Shown piece after piece: positions 1 through 12,984 of a DNA stretch of 64,000 bases. This DNA is from Portunus trituberculatus (Eukaryota; Arthropoda; Malacostraca; Decapoda; Portunidae), in contig NC_059289.1 in assembly GCF_017591435.1 (NCBI RefSeq), forward strand, positions 8,863,847 to 8,927,846. The letters run 5' to 3'. The notes below the pieces were generated by a model. That model had not been told where the DNA came from and did not search any database. It worked only from the letters and a program-made list of their open reading frames with translations. How positions within the stretch are numbered: the stretch's first letter is position 1; every line of letters begins with the position of its first letter. The position numbers and the translations under genes are program-made.

Positions 1-123
1 CCTCCTCTTCTTCCTCCTCCTCCTTCTTCTCATCCTCTTCTTCCTCCTCCTCCTCCTCCTCCTCCTCCTCCTCCTCCTCCTCCTCCTCCTCCTCCTCCTC
101 CTTCTTCTCCTCCTCCTCTCCTG
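1..123. repeat. (CCT/CTT)n pyrimidine tract
   Basis: Almost pure TCC/TTC triplets on the + strand from the window edge to about 123. It is a homopyrimidine tract with no convincing coding signal and probably continues outside the window. Confidence 0.95.
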
Positions 124-880
124 CAGCATCCCGGGAGCTGTGCAGCAAAGGGGCGGAAACACAGCGAGGGGGGAAGCGCTTTTTGCGGTTTGGACGGGGG
201 GAGAGAGTGAGGGAGTGAAGCGAAGGGTCAGAGGGGCGGGGGCAGCGAGAACGAGTCATCTATTACCAAATCCAATGAATTTAAAAGACCACTGGATCAG
301 TGAGGGCACGTGGCTAATGCTAATGCCTCCTCCAGGGACGCCGCCGCTCCACCGCCACAGCCTCGTGAATCCTGCCCTTGTGAGCGGCCCGCGGCGTGAC
401 ACACTCCCTGCCGCTAGAAATACTGCGGGCGCTGACCAAGGGAAACAGTGATCTGGTAGAGCAAGGACGATATGTGGAGGACAGAATAAGGCTTGGTGTG
501 GCGGGGAGGATGAACAGGCGCAGTAATCAGGAGGGATAAGTAATGGCTTCTTCACTGGTAAAGCTGCATTCAAAGCGGAGGTAAGAATGTGATGTTAACA
601 AGGAGTAAGGGTTTTTTCTATGTAAGATGGTCCATGGCGAGGCATAAAAAATAAATCAAATAAATAAAAGTCAGAAAAAAGGGCATTGAAAGCGATATTC
701 CAGAAAGAGTAGAGGCAAAACAATTATCCACATTGGAGGTCTTGAGCGGGAAGACACTCACCGATGCACCACAACACCACAACAAACACGTGCTGAGAAA
801 CACCTAGCCATCAACACCCACCCACCCACCCACGTCAACACAACACACAAACCTTCCCTCTACTGTCAATGCTGCGACAA
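124..880. other. no recognisable gene
   Basis: Unique-looking sequence that is GC-richer up to about 440. Short open frames occur on both strands but none has a recognisable domain or a convincing pair of splice sites. I see no repeat family here. Confidence 0.5.
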
Positions 881-944
881 AATGGAGGATGATAACAACT
901 CTGTACTGTTCGCAATGCTGTGCTCGTCACATCACCAGTACAGA

Positions 945-1382
<438 letters not shown>

Positions 1383-1403
1383 GAGTGTCCGAGTGTCTGT
1401 CTG

Positions 1404-1410
<7 letters not shown>

Positions 1411-1494
<84 letters not shown>
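1411..1494. repeat. (GT)n microsatellite, left of SINE
   Basis: An uninterrupted (GT)n of about 84 bp directly abuts the 3' end of the minus-strand SINE at 1495. Read on the minus strand it is the SINE's (AC)n tail. Confidence 0.95.
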
Positions 1495-1882
<388 letters not shown>

Positions 1883-2229
1883 GGACGAGGCGAGGGGGAG
1901 AGGTGGGGGAGAGACTTGATAGAGTGGATAGAGTGAAAGCGAGTGAATCTGGGAGCGTAACACTGACACATCATAAAGAAAAGAACGTTGGGAGAAGAAG
2001 GAAGAGCATTCGCCATCGACAATGGAAGAGGGAAGAGATGAAGGAGGAGGGAAGAAAGGTAAGAAATAAGCAGAAGGAATAAAAGAGAGAGAAAAAACAC
2101 AAACATGAAAGCAGGTAAACCATTTAAGACACAGGATCATGCAGCAGAGAAACACATTACACTTACCTAAGGACACGCCAATAGTATCACACCCAGAGTA
2201 TCATTGACACTGTACCGTCATGCATGCAC

Positions 2230-2420
2230 CTTTCATCCCATTCACTGGTAAACTCTGGAACTCCCTGTCTCCTTCTGTGTTTCCCCTTCCTATGACTTGA
2301 ATAATTCCTCGAGGACTGAGATCTCAAGTTTTAGTCAATCCTTCTGGCTATTATTCTTTGACTGACGACTGGCACCTTAGTGGGTCTTTGTAATATGCAT
2401 CTTGTTGCCTCTTGCCATTA
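2230..2420 (+). mobile_element. 3' fragment of Jockey-like LINE
   Basis: The + strand encodes the signature 'IPFTGKLWNSL', the conserved C-terminal stretch that also occurs in the minus-strand LINE at about 47.5 kb, followed by untranslated sequence. No RT domain remains, so this is a 5'-truncated scrap. The exact ends are uncertain. Confidence 0.6.
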
Positions 2421-2457
2421 CATTAGAAAAAATGGCTAGGTTAAGAAACACTGGATC

Positions 2458-2663
2458 CGTATTTAGAAACGGTATGCTCTCTCACCACAACCATTTTCCA
2501 AGGCCAAAGAGATGATTAGCGGGATTTTGAAGAGTGTTCCTCCAGTTAATAATGTATAAATCTTGTCACTCTGCCTCTACACCCATACAAAAAAAAAATA
2601 ATGTAATCTTAAATAAACTCTTTGAAATAGTGGAGGTGTAGCACAGATGTGTTTGAGAATACG
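2458..2663 (+). mobile_element. ~200 bp TIR element, copy A
   Basis: It begins CGTATTTAGAAACGG and ends GTGTTTGAGAATACG, which are imperfect terminal inverted repeats. The interior resembles the copies at 4395, 8468, 11923, 12985 and 46864. It has no coding capacity, so it is a MITE-like non-autonomous element of unknown superfamily. Confidence 0.65.
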
Positions 2664-2877
2664 AGGCCTGGTCCATAGCCGTGCACTGTGAGGGGCGTGC
2701 AAGCGGGAGGAACCACCAGCAGCCCGCCGCCGCGCCCTGCAGGTGAACGGACAAAGGTGCCCCGCCTTTATTCCACCAATTACCTGGTCACCGTAACAAA
2801 GGAATTTTTGTTTCCTTTTTTTCGTAATGATCTCACCGAAAAAAATTGTAAAATTAGTTAAATTCCTTTTTTTTTTC

Positions 2878-2879
<2 letters not shown>

Positions 2880-2953
<74 letters not shown>

Positions 2954-2993
2954 CTTTTTTTTTCTCTCTTTTTTAACACGAGTTGGAATGTTG

Positions 2994-3033
<40 letters not shown>

Positions 3034-3145
3034 GCTCGTCACCAAACCAGGACAAAAAGAAGTGGTGGTGGTGGCGGTGGTGGCGGCGGCGGCGGCAGTG
3101 GCGACGGCGGCGACAGTGGCGGTGGTGGTGGTGGTCGTGGCAGCG
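2880..3145. repeat. compound (GT)n and (GTG/GGC)n microsatellites
   Basis: (GT)n at about 2880-2947 and about 2996-3032, then GGT/GGC triplets at about 3061-3145. All reading frames through it are low complexity. Confidence 0.93.
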
Positions 3146-3588
3146 TAATGACAAAAACGCATGGATAACAACAAAAGAAATACATGAATTAATAAAATAA
3201 CAAACAAACAAACATATAAACATTAAGATGAACACACGTAGTCTTCATCTTATATATTTTTCTGTATTACGTATTAAGTTTAACGTTTTTTTGTTTGTTT
3301 TTTACGTATCCTCCACAAATGCAGTAATACGCAAATTAGATACACATTTCCCTTCCACAGATATGAACAAAAAGTCAAATAGAAAAAAAAAGGAAACTTT
3401 CAAAACAGGGCAAAGTCAAACGTCCAAATATCAACGTTTAGGAGGGAAAAAAACAAACATTTCACCTTTTTCCCGTGATCGACTTTTGGGGAAACTACTA
3501 AAGAGAAAACAATAGATATATGTATACGGTATGTGTAATTGTGTATGTCATGTACGCATATTTAGGGGGAGGCTAAGATGGACAGGTG
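3146..3588. other. AT-rich unique DNA
   Basis: AT-rich spacer. A 95-codon open frame at 3228-3515 shows no recognisable domain and has no supporting splice sites. I do not call a gene. Confidence 0.5.
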
Positions 3589-3621
3589 GACAGGCAGACA
3601 GACAGACAGACAGAAACAGAC

Positions 3622-3654
<33 letters not shown>

Positions 3655-3894
3655 CAGACAGACAGACATAGACACAGACAGACACATGTAGACAGACAGA
3701 CAAACAGACAAACAGATAGAGAGACAAACAGAAAGGCAAGCAAACGGAACATGTATGGAGACAGACAGACAAACGGGCAGATAGACAAATAGGTAAAAAA
3801 TATAAAAAGCTGACAAAAAACAACAAAAATTTATGAAGACTGAAACAAACAGGTGCAGACAGATAGCCAAACAGACAAATGGATAGATAGGTAT

Positions 3895-3933
<39 letters not shown>

Positions 3934-3935
3934 GG
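3589..3935. repeat. (GACA)n tetranucleotide microsatellite
   Basis: Tandem GACA/CAGA units with interruptions to about 3790, and a second cleaner block at about 3896-3935. Complementary open frames are Cys-Leu-Ser-Val repeats and are artefacts. Confidence 0.92.
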
Positions 3936-4110
3936 TGAACAAACAAGTAAACAGACACCCAATCTCTCATATTCCTTCTCTAATCTGTCTAATTCCTTTG
4001 ATTTCACCAATTCAAACTCTTCATTGTTTCTCTAGCCTGTCATATCCTGTCACAAAGTAATCTCCTGTCGCTGTTTACATGTCTAATCTCCTGTCGCTGT
4101 TTACATGTCT

Positions 4111-4231
<121 letters not shown>

Positions 4232-4394
4232 CCTCCATAGTCATTTTCTCTGTCTATAAGTACCATTTCACCAATCCCTCACACGTCATGCACCGTTTCA
4301 TTCCCGTCTCTCTGTACACTGCTCATTCTCCGTCTACTAGGTGTCACTCAGCCGCCATCCACCGTCACCCACCTTTCCTTACACCACTTATGCC

Positions 4395-4575
4395 CGTATT
4401 CAGAAACGACAAATTTTCCAAGGCCACAGAGACAAGTGGTCTGGTTTTCAAGACAGTTTCTTCTTTTAATAAACCAGAAATGTTGCCAGTCCATCGCCAG
4501 AACCATGAAAATACTCCTAAAAGCACGACTGTCTTCAACTGGAGCCTTTAGAAAGCAGTGATGATGACAAAGCAA
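4395..4575 (+). mobile_element. ~200 bp TIR element, copy B
   Basis: It starts CGTATTCAGAAACGAC and carries the family's AAGGCCACAGAGA motif. The 3' terminus is eroded (GACAAAGCAAAG). Non-coding. Confidence 0.6.
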
Positions 4576-4880
4576 AGTAAAGCTAAGTCCCAAAGTCCAT
4601 CGATCTACATAGGTATCCTCTCCAACCGCCCCCTCTGGCTACTCCTTGTCGCTTATTGCTCTTTGCCCCGATCAGTGGTTGTCACCTTACGTCTCAGTAC
4701 TTCCCGCAGCCCGCCCACCCGCCTACTGCTCTTGCCTTCTCTGCCTCTGTACCTCCTCTGCCTTCCTTCATCCTTCCTGAGCGTTCTTCAGTCCTTCCTT
4801 TGTTATTATTTTATCTTTAAAGGCTGTGTTGTTTCTTGTTATTGATGTTTTGTTATTCTCTTTTATCGCTTATCCACTTC

Positions 4881-5335
4881 TTCTTCTCCTTCTTCTTCTT
4901 CTTTTTCTTCTTTTTCTTCTTCTTCTTCTTTTTCTTCTTCTTCTTCTTCTTCTTCTTCGTCTTCTTCCTTTTCTTCTCCTCCTTCTCCTCCTCCTCCTCC
5001 TCCTCCTCTTCCTCTTCCTCTTCCTCTTCCTCTTCCTCCTCCTACTCCTCCTCTTCCTCCTCTTCCTTTTCCTTTTCCTCCTCCTCCTTCTCCTCTTCCT
5101 CTTTGTGCCTAGCCTTCATTCCACCTTTGAAAGAATAAAAAATGACAATTGTCTCCGTGAATCCTGAAACAAGAGAGCGGCGCGGAATTCATTAAACCCT
5201 CGAAGAAGATCTGTATTCCTCCTCCTCCTCCTCCTCCTCCTCCTCCTCTTTCTCCTCCTCCACCACCACCACTACCACCTCTTCCTCCTCCTCTTCCTCC
5301 TCCTCCTCCTCCTCTTTTCCTTCTCCTCCTCTCAT
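4881..5335. repeat. (TTC)n/(TCC)n tracts
   Basis: TTC/TCC triplets fill about 4881-5103, with a second patch at 5218-5335 mixed with CAC units. The short unique stretch between them shows no gene. It is strongly strand-asymmetric (pyrimidine on +). Confidence 0.92.
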
Positions 5336-5339
5336 CTTT

Positions 5340-5849
5340 GATCTGGGAGCTACACTCTAAATACGGGACAGATCCTCAACATCTGATTTCTCCCTCACCA
5401 TGAGAGAGAAAAAAGAAAGAGACCAAAGAGGAAAAAAAAAAAAAAGGAAGAGGAGAGGAACGAAACGTGGGTTGAATCAAAACAGTCAAACCTGCGCCTG
5501 AGTGCTCGGCAAAGGGAGGCTGCCGCTGCCCCAGACGCCGCAGCGGGCCATCACTTCATCTGCGTTACGGCTCACACTCTTAATCAAAACCACCGCGCTA
5601 ACGACCTTGCGGAGAGCGTGGCATGGCTCTCTCTGGCTGCTGCCTCGCCATGCCTCTGACACGCCCGGGAATCAGATGAAAGATCAACACAGTATGGCGG
5701 GCGGACCTGTTAGGAAGGTCACCACTCACCGCTGCCACCGCGATCTGCCTGCCTGCCTGCCTCTCTTTCTGCCTCCCTCACTCACTCCCTGTATCCTTCC
5801 TCCTCCTCCTCCATCCATCCATCTATCCCTCTCCATCCTCATCCTCACA

Positions 5850-5850
<1 letters not shown>
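5340..5850. other. no recognisable gene
   Basis: Mixed-composition sequence, GC-richer at about 5480-5760. The frame open at 5502-6041 runs into (CT)n/(CTAT)n and has no recognisable domain. Nothing supportable. Confidence 0.45.
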
Positions 5851-5927
<77 letters not shown>

Positions 5928-5955
5928 CTCTATCTATCTATCTATCTATCTCTCT
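5851..5955. repeat. (CT)n then (CTAT)n
   Basis: (CT)n at about 5851-5895 grades into CTAT tetranucleotides to about 5955. Confidence 0.92.
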
Positions 5956-6171
5956 CCGTCTGTTCGTTACTACTGCTACAATCACCGAATCACCACCGCC
6001 GCGGCAGGATGAGAGGCACGCGTGGGGTGGAGGAGAGGTGAAGTGTGACTGACAGATTTCAAAGGAAGGTTAAAAAGGTGCCAGCTTAACTCAGGACTCA
6101 GGCAGGGGGAATTAAAAGCCTGGGGAACCAAAGACAATGTATGGATGATTTACAGGACAAAGGAATGATTC

Positions 6172-6430
<259 letters not shown>

Positions 6431-6735
6431 AGAGATCAAACGGGTTACCAATGAAGGAAAGCGAAAGGAGCAGGAGATTGAAGCAAGGAAATCATGAAAG
6501 AAAAATGGCAAGATGGGCTGAGGAGGGGGTGAGGTGGATGACGGAGGGAGAGAGGGAGAAGTGGAGGGAGGGACCAGGTGAGGGGGGGACGGAGGGAGAG
6601 AGGATGAGGTGGAAGGGAGGGACAGGGTTAGAGGGGGAGGGGAGAGGTAAGCCAGCGCCCGAGGGAGAAGCTGGCGGTAGTCAAGATCAAAGTTGATGTA
6701 TGAGTAATGAGGCAGGACGCCCGGGGCACCTCACC

Positions 6736-6737
<2 letters not shown>

Positions 6738-6766
<29 letters not shown>

Positions 6767-6805
6767 CTATCTCCCTCCCTCCTTCCCTCCCTCTCTCACT
6801 GTGCC

Positions 6806-6871
<66 letters not shown>
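6738..6871. repeat. (GT)n and (CT)n microsatellites
   Basis: (GT)n at about 6738-6767, then a CCCT-rich spacer and (CT)n at about 6811-6871. Confidence 0.92.
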
Positions 6872-6873
<2 letters not shown>

Positions 6874-7259
6874 CTCAATTGTAAAAGTCTTTGTAGTGCG
6901 CGATGGTCCTTGTGATGGTTGTTTGGACAAGTGGCGCTCCCTTCCCCACCTTCCCCATCATCCCCAATCCTCTGCACCCCCACTACACCTCCTCCCCTTC
7001 CTTCCCTTTCCCTCCCCTCCCCATCTCGCCCCAACCTTCCTACCTACCTAGCCAGCTCTCCTTCAGTCACGATTGATTTGTGGGGACCTCCACCACTGGG
7101 ATTCATAGTCGGATTTGAGGCCTCAGCGCTGCGGCATCAGACAGACCTCCTCTTCCCTTCCAGCCTGTCCCCGTGCCTCACAGTTCAGCAACAGCAGCAG
7201 CAACGGAAGCACAAGAGGTGGGCAGAAGAGAAGGGGATGGGAAGAGAGGATAGAGATGC

Positions 7260-7262
<3 letters not shown>

Positions 7263-7321
<59 letters not shown>
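7263..7321. repeat. (GA)n microsatellite
   Basis: Pure (GA)n of about 59 bp within purine-rich DNA that extends to about 7400. Confidence 0.93.
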
Positions 7322-7325
<4 letters not shown>

Positions 7326-7598
7326 GGAAAGGAAGGTGCAAAAGGAAGGAGAGAGAGAAAGGAAGGCAAGAGAGAGGGAATATAAGATAATACGGCAAGA
7401 GACGAAGAAGAGAATGGTGTAATGTACAGTGTGTGCGATTTTCTCTTTTTTCTCTCTTTTTCTATGAGTTACTGGTGAGAAAACTGTTGCATCGTGGCAC
7501 TGTTCTTCGAGTGAAAGGTGTGTGGTGGTGATGGCGGTGATGGTGATCATGGTGGTCGGGCTGTCAGTGTACATATGTGTTGTGCTATGTTGTGTGTT

Positions 7599-7677
<79 letters not shown>

Positions 7678-7762
7678 ATGCTGTCCTGTCCTCGTCCCCT
7701 TCTGCATCCCCTCCTCACTCCTCCTCCTCTTCCTCCTCCTCCTCCTCCTCCTCCTCCTCCTA
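7599..7762. repeat. (GT)n-(GA)n and (CCT)n
   Basis: (GT)n at about 7599-7615 is joined to (GA)n to about 7670, with (CCT)n at about 7724-7762. Confidence 0.92.
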
Positions 7763-7801
7763 GCCCCCTTATCATCTGTCTCTCCCCTCCCCATATGGCA
7801 G

Positions 7802-7856
7802 AGCTGCGGCACACCCCCAACGGGAAGCTTCAGCGGATCAAAGGTTACGACAGGGA
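7802..7856 (+). CDS. candidate short coding exon (weak)
   Basis: A 55-bp segment bounded by a good 3' splice-like site (pyrimidine tract then ATATGGCAG, AG at 7800-7801) and a near-consensus 5' site GTGAGT at 7857. One frame is open throughout and reads ELRHTPNGKLQRIKGYDR, an ordinary-looking, non-repetitive peptide that stands out among microsatellites. I do not recognise the protein. It could be an internal exon of a + strand gene whose other exons might include 8401-8454 and 14811-15095, or a chance combination of splice motifs. Confidence 0.25.
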
Positions 7857-7862
7857 GTGAGT

Positions 7863-7867
<5 letters not shown>

Positions 7868-7908
<41 letters not shown>

Positions 7909-7971
7909 GAATGGACAATGTTGAAATGACGAACATAGTGATGGTGGTGGTGGTGGTGATGGTGGTGATGA

Positions 7972-8035
<64 letters not shown>
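7868..8035. repeat. (GA)n and (GTG/GTA)n
   Basis: (GA)n at about 7868-7907, GTG/ATG triplets at about 7938-7970, and (GTA)n to about 8035. Confidence 0.93.
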
Positions 8036-8036
<1 letters not shown>

Positions 8037-8142
8037 ATAGCAGTAGTAGTAATTTATTGTTGAGACTTATCCCAGAGAGTGTAAATAAACTATAGTCTAT
8101 GGATTTGAATTTTGAAATTTAAATACTAGAATAGCAATGCCG

Positions 8143-8144
<2 letters not shown>

Positions 8145-8213
<69 letters not shown>
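8145..8213. repeat. (CT)n microsatellite
   Basis: About 69 bp of pure (CT)n. Confidence 0.95.
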
Positions 8214-8214
<1 letters not shown>

Positions 8215-8400
8215 AAGGCCGCCATACAGATGCAGGCTGCAAACACCTGGCGCCGCTGGCATACCAAATCATTGCTTGCTTCCCACAACCAACATCTCTC
8301 GCCTCCACCACCACCGCCCCCCCCACCACCTCAACCCGTCACCCTAACTGCCCGATTTAACATTTCTTCTCGTGTTCATTGCATATTCCTGGGCTGAGAG

Positions 8401-8454
8401 GGATCCTGGGATTTACTGGCCCTACGACGCCGCATATCGAGTGAAAACCACCAG
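8401..8454 (+). CDS. candidate short coding exon (weak)
   Basis: It ends in a strong 5' splice-like site, CACCAG|GTGAGTG, at 8455. A possible acceptor AG precedes 8401 with only a modest pyrimidine tract. The open frame reads roughly GDPGIYWPYDAAYRVKTT, which is non-repetitive. I do not recognise the protein. The donor is the main evidence. Confidence 0.2.
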
Positions 8455-8467
8455 GTGAGTGTTGCGG

Positions 8468-8685
8468 CCATATACAGAAACGCCTTGCTCTCTTATACCA
8501 CGACAGTTTCCCAAGGCCACAGAGAATACTAGCTGGGTTTTCAAGACAGTTCCTCCTTATGATAAACTAGAAATCTTGCCAACCCATCACCAGAACCATA
8601 AAAATACTCTTAAAAAGACGACTGCCTTTAACTGGAACCTTGGGAAAATAGTGATGGTGAGAGAGCAAAGCATTATAGTATACTG
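8468..8685 (+). mobile_element. ~200 bp TIR element, copy C
   Basis: It opens GGCCATATACAGAAACGCC, carries the AAGGCCACAGAGA motif and ends near GAGAGCAAAGC. It begins 13 bp after the candidate donor at 8455. Non-coding. Confidence 0.6.
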
Positions 8686-8689
8686 TGAC

Positions 8690-10405
8690 AGGAATGTGGA
8701 AGGTTGTGTCCCTGTCGTTGAGACGCGCAGCCTTGCCTACTTTCAAGGCTATGTTATAAAGGGTTCAGTTCATAACATGTATGAATCCTGATATGATAGT
8801 CGAATAATTCTCTAGGCTTCAAACGAACCAGGAAATATTATATCGATTGATAATTTGTAAGGATCAGACATGGAATAATCAAAAAGAACAATTACGAACG
8901 TTTTGGTAATACTTATGACCTTTTCAGACATTTAAGAGTCTTATCTCTTTACCAAGACAACCTCTAATGGAAGTTGTTTTGGTTTTCTCATTACAGGATG
9001 CTATAATATCCCTAAACTTGTAGAAAAGATGGTGCCTTAACGAAGACTGTTCGATGGTGAAATTGTGATTTCTTCAGTTATCATTTCTACAAGTGTTGTG
9101 GCATTAGTAGTGTTTACAACAAGCCGCTTCGCAACACGGCCACACATATCACATGATGAATGGAAAGCGTGTGTTTAGAGGTCTCATTTGCTTCAGATGT
9201 GACTTCTTACGGAAGGCGATGTTGTGGTGAATTGGAGGCTGCCACAGTGCACCATGGCCCCAAGTCAGCTGATGAGTGAAGGCAGGTTAACAAACGGCAA
9301 TGGACGCAACGTTTAAAGACCCAACCTTGAAACACCATTCATCGTCATTATCTAGTTCAGTGTTGTCCAAACTGGGGTCCACGTACCCCTGGTGTACACA
9401 ACATTGACAATAAGGATACGTGGAAGGACGTAAACAGTAGGAGAAAGTAATAAAGGTTAAAACAGGCGAAATTATTTGGACAGCATGCACTGATCCAGCG
9501 TAACAAGACTTTTGTCTCTCATTAACTGATTACTTCACTGAAGTACTACAGCAGGTCGTGTTGCTTCACCACAATGCAGTACTCACACCTCTGCTGATTC
9601 TAGGTAACTAGTAAATTTCATCCTGTCAATCCCAGCAACTGATGTCAGGCTGGGAAGAGAGCGTAGCTGGTCATCACACACTCACGGAACTGATGAGTCA
9701 CTAGACGATGACCATAGCCAGCCAGGCTCATTTATGTACATAATTGTCCACTCTCTTTCTCGACGTGCGTTCGTATAGCACCACACAGTACATTCACAAG
9801 GCGAATAAAGACTGAAGCCACAAGCAAAGGCAGCGCGGCAGGAGCAGTGACGGACCTACTACGATTACACAAGCGATTCACTGAGAAGACATGGAGGGCG
9901 GGAACATTAATTGCTTTCTTAAATACCTTCTCAGAGTGCATAGTCCAAGAGTTCATCTCTACCTTTCTGCTATACGCATTCTCCTATATGTGAGACCAGA
10001 AAGCCCATACAGTTTTTGGTAGCTGCTGAAGCAGGGGCACGAGAAACGGGGAGAATTAGGTTCCTTCACAGATAACCGTTGCCAGTTCATTCTGCCATAC
10101 TCGTTGCTCTATTTGTGACCAGAGTGCCCTGACTTCTTACCGTGTACTCCTGTGATTAGCTTTGCTCCCGAGATGTGCCCAAGAATGCTAAGGAGAAGCT
10201 TCGTTGGATGCGCCCCACTGACAGACACTCAGACACACAGCACTGAGCGTGAGCATGGGGCCTAGGAGGATGGGGACAGAGGGAGTGCAGGACGTCTTCA
10301 CTCTTCAGCACGCCAGCCAGAGAACGAGAAAATGGGAAGAGACACATACGTAAGAGAAAACGGACACGAAAGAAAACGAATCTATGCATAAATCGTGGGG
10401 ATTAG
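8690..10405. other. unique DNA with a possible hAT end
   Basis: No microsatellite or convincing gene is visible in about 1.7 kb. At 9358-9395 the sequence TGTCCAAACTGGGGTCCACG followed by TACCCCTGG resembles the hairpin-like termini of hAT elements, but I cannot see a partner terminus. Short open frames (for example 9732-9956 minus) show nothing recognisable. Confidence 0.4.
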
Positions 10406-10408
10406 GAC

Positions 10409-10410
<2 letters not shown>

Positions 10411-10470
<60 letters not shown>

Positions 10471-10672
10471 GAGGCCATAAATCCCCAGGAGGGACGGGGC
10501 ACCCAAGAATCTGAAAGTCGGCATAAATCCGCGTTGAGTTAGTGGTTCGCCTCCACTACCTACCTGACACAGAGGAGGAAGAGGAGGAGGAGGAGAAAGA
10601 GGAGGAACACGGAGAGAGGAAGATCGATGGAGGAAAGGAGTGAATGCAAGGGTTAGGTAGATGACAAATTGA

Positions 10673-10731
<59 letters not shown>
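10411..10731. repeat. two (GA)n arrays
   Basis: (GA)n at about 10411-10466 and about 10679-10731, separated by about 210 bp with GGA/GAA triplets. Confidence 0.92.
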
Positions 10732-10736
<5 letters not shown>

Positions 10737-10958
10737 TTATTATGATGATGATGGAAATAATGGTGATAGTGATGGCGATGGTGAACACTAAGAACAAATA
10801 AAACAACAATAAAAAAGAAAAATATATATAAAGAAGGAACATTGATGATAACAACAACTCGAAGAAGAAAAGAAAGGAAACAAAGGAAAAAATTACCAAG
10901 TTCAAACAAAATAAAGCAAAACAAAGGAAAAACGTGTCTTTCCTTTTCGGCACCTTAG

Positions 10959-11053
10959 AGGAGGAGGAGGAGGAGAAGGAGGAGGAGGAGGAGGAGGAAG
11001 AAGAAGAAGAGGAGGAAGAAGTGGTGCTGTAGTGATGGCGACGGTGTCTCCAT

Positions 11054-11118
<65 letters not shown>

Positions 11119-11276
11119 ACCTCAAGACCTCAACACCAAGAAATTCAGAGAGAAAAGGATGCAGGATACATACGCAAAGCCCTTCCTGAAGAACCCCAGT
11201 GCCTTCTCCTCCTCCTCCTCCTCCTCCTCCTCCTCCTCCTCCTCCTCCTCCTCCTCCTCCTCCTCCTCCTCCTCCT
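10959..11276. repeat. (GGA)n, (CT)n and (CCT)n
   Basis: (GGA/GAA)n at about 10959-11025, (CT)n at about 11058-11116, and (CCT)n at about 11205-11276. The strand switches from purine-rich to pyrimidine-rich, so the blocks are partly complementary. Confidence 0.92.
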
Positions 11277-11460
11277 TCATCTGTTACTATTACTATCATG
11301 CTTCCAGTCTCCATTTCTCTATCTCCTGCACCACTTCAAACCAGGGTGTTCTATTACTACTACTACTATCATGGTTCAAATCTGAGTGTTCTATTATTAT
11401 CATGGCGTCTCCAGTTTGTGTTTTGTTTTCATGCATTGTTTCTATCTGGGATAAGCGCTT

Positions 11461-11594
11461 CTTTTTTTATGTGATAGGGGAAAGCTGGCCAAAGGCAACA
11501 TAAAGCGAGAAAAAGGCCCACTTAGTTACCAGTTCCCTTGCAGGTCCGAGGGAGTTTATGAAAGTTAAGGGATAAATGGCTACAAACCTCCCTC
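11461..11594 (-). mobile_element. 3' fragment of Jockey-like LINE
   Basis: AGCTGGCCAAAGGCAAC, AAAGGCCCAC, CCAGTTCCCT and AAACCTCCCT occur in the same order as at 47281-47410, the 3' untranslated end of the minus-strand Jockey-like LINE. It is a 5'-truncated scrap. A piggyBac-like MITE begins at the TTAA at its right edge. Confidence 0.6.
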
Positions 11595-11598
11595 TTAA

Positions 11599-11808
11599 CC
11601 CCTTGAGTACCATGACACGTTTTCATAATCATTCTGGTCACTCTTTGGTGATTTTATACAGCTTCAGAGAGTTAAGTGAGGGATTTAAATAGTGGAGACT
11701 GTGGCCATTAACCTTTTGACCTCCATAGACCCTTCCTCATGTCAATAAAATGGTCTAATCGTACACAAAGCTCAAGGTAAAAAAAAAAGTGTCCCAATAT
11801 TGAAGGGG
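11599..11808. mobile_element. piggyBac-like MITE 1
   Basis: A 210-bp element flanked by TTAA at 11595-11598 and 11809-11812, with termini CCCCTTGAG...TGAAGGGG. TTAA duplication plus C-rich ends is the piggyBac signature (established knowledge). It has no coding capacity. The interior matches the inverse of the element at 12514-12714, for example GGTCTATGGAGGTCAAAAGG and GAAGCTGTATAAAATC. Confidence 0.75.
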
Positions 11809-11922
11809 TTAAAATGTGGCTCTAATGCATGTTTCTATCCTGACTGTCTCTCTCTATCATTATATCCTCCTTCAGGCAGTTATTCGATCCGCCACGTACT
11901 TCTGTTTTCATTGTCGTAAGTC

Positions 11923-12143
11923 CGTATTCAGAAACGCTCTGCTCTCTCACCACGACTGTTTTCCAAGACCACAGAGATGATTAGGGGAGTTTTCAAGAGT
12001 GTTTGTCTAGTTAATAGTGTAGAAATCTCGTCAATATGTCTCTAGAATCGTAAAAAAAAAAAACCCACCTTAAAATCTCGTGTAGACTTAGATAAAGCCT
12101 TTTGAAATAGTGAAGGTGATGCACAGAAGTGTTTGAGAATACG
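11923..12143 (+). mobile_element. ~200 bp TIR element, copy D
   Basis: It starts CGTATTCAGAAACGCTC and ends GTGTTTGAGAATACG. The interior closely follows copy A, including an A-run and TTTGAAATAGTG. Imperfect terminal inverted repeats. Confidence 0.68.
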
Positions 12144-12513
12144 AAGAGCCTTTTTTTTCATACGACACGTGGCACACCGTCTCTATCCCCCCTCTGTTTT
12201 CTTCCCTTTCTGTCTTACACGCTGGCGATTCACTTCAATTTCCCTTTTTCTTTTTCTTCTCTTGCTTCTCCCATTCACTTACTTCCATTCTCAGTGTCTT
12301 CTTTCCACCTTGGGTCCCTTCGCTAGCTCTTCAGGAAGTGGGTTTGCCATTTCACCTCCCTCTCCTGTGTATTATATGAGACTTCTAATGCATCTGTTGT
12401 GACTGCATTCCCATCATTCCTCGCAATACTCGACACCAGTCCTGTTCCCCCCCTGCAAAGTTCCACCAGTCTGCGTGCTACCATTTCGATAGCTAACGGT
12501 AATAAGACATTAA

Positions 12514-12714
12514 CCCCTTCAATGAGACGCATTTTTACCTTGATTTTGGGTATGATTAGACAATTTTATTTGCATTAAAACGGATCTATGGAGGTCAGAA
12601 GATTAATGGGCAGTTTTTTTACTATTCTAATCCCAACATGTGTTTCTGAAGCTGTATAAAATCGCTAAATAGTAACCATAATTAATATTAAAACGCGTCC
12701 TTGTACTGAAGAAA
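12514..12714. mobile_element. piggyBac-like MITE 2 (inverted copy)
   Basis: TTAA at 12510-12513 and 12715-12718 bracket a 201-bp element starting CCCCTTCAATGAGACGC. The right terminus has decayed (TGAAGAAA). It is the same family as 11599-11808 in the opposite orientation, with shared interior GAAGCTGTATAAAATC. Non-coding. Confidence 0.7.
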
Positions 12715-12984
12715 TTAAATCAAAACAGCAAGCACTAATTAAAAGGGTTTTTTTTCGAACACTTGGTCATTCTTTTTTTTTTGTCAGTGTGGCCACCTAT
12801 TCCTCCTGCCGCTCGCTTCATAATGTAGTGAGGTAGACTAAGGCTGCTACTACCACGGCGGTCACCAGGATATGTGGGAGGAGCTATACAGGAGACCCGC
12901 GAGGTGTAACTAGGAACCATATGGCGAGGCGGGGAAGAGAAACATATTGTCACTATAATCATTCCGAAACAAAGTCTAACTGAA

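Noticed and set aside
5502..6041. 179-codon open frame
   Set aside because: Its C-terminal half is (CT)n/(CTAT)n, the N-terminal half has no recognisable domain, and there are no splice signals I trust.
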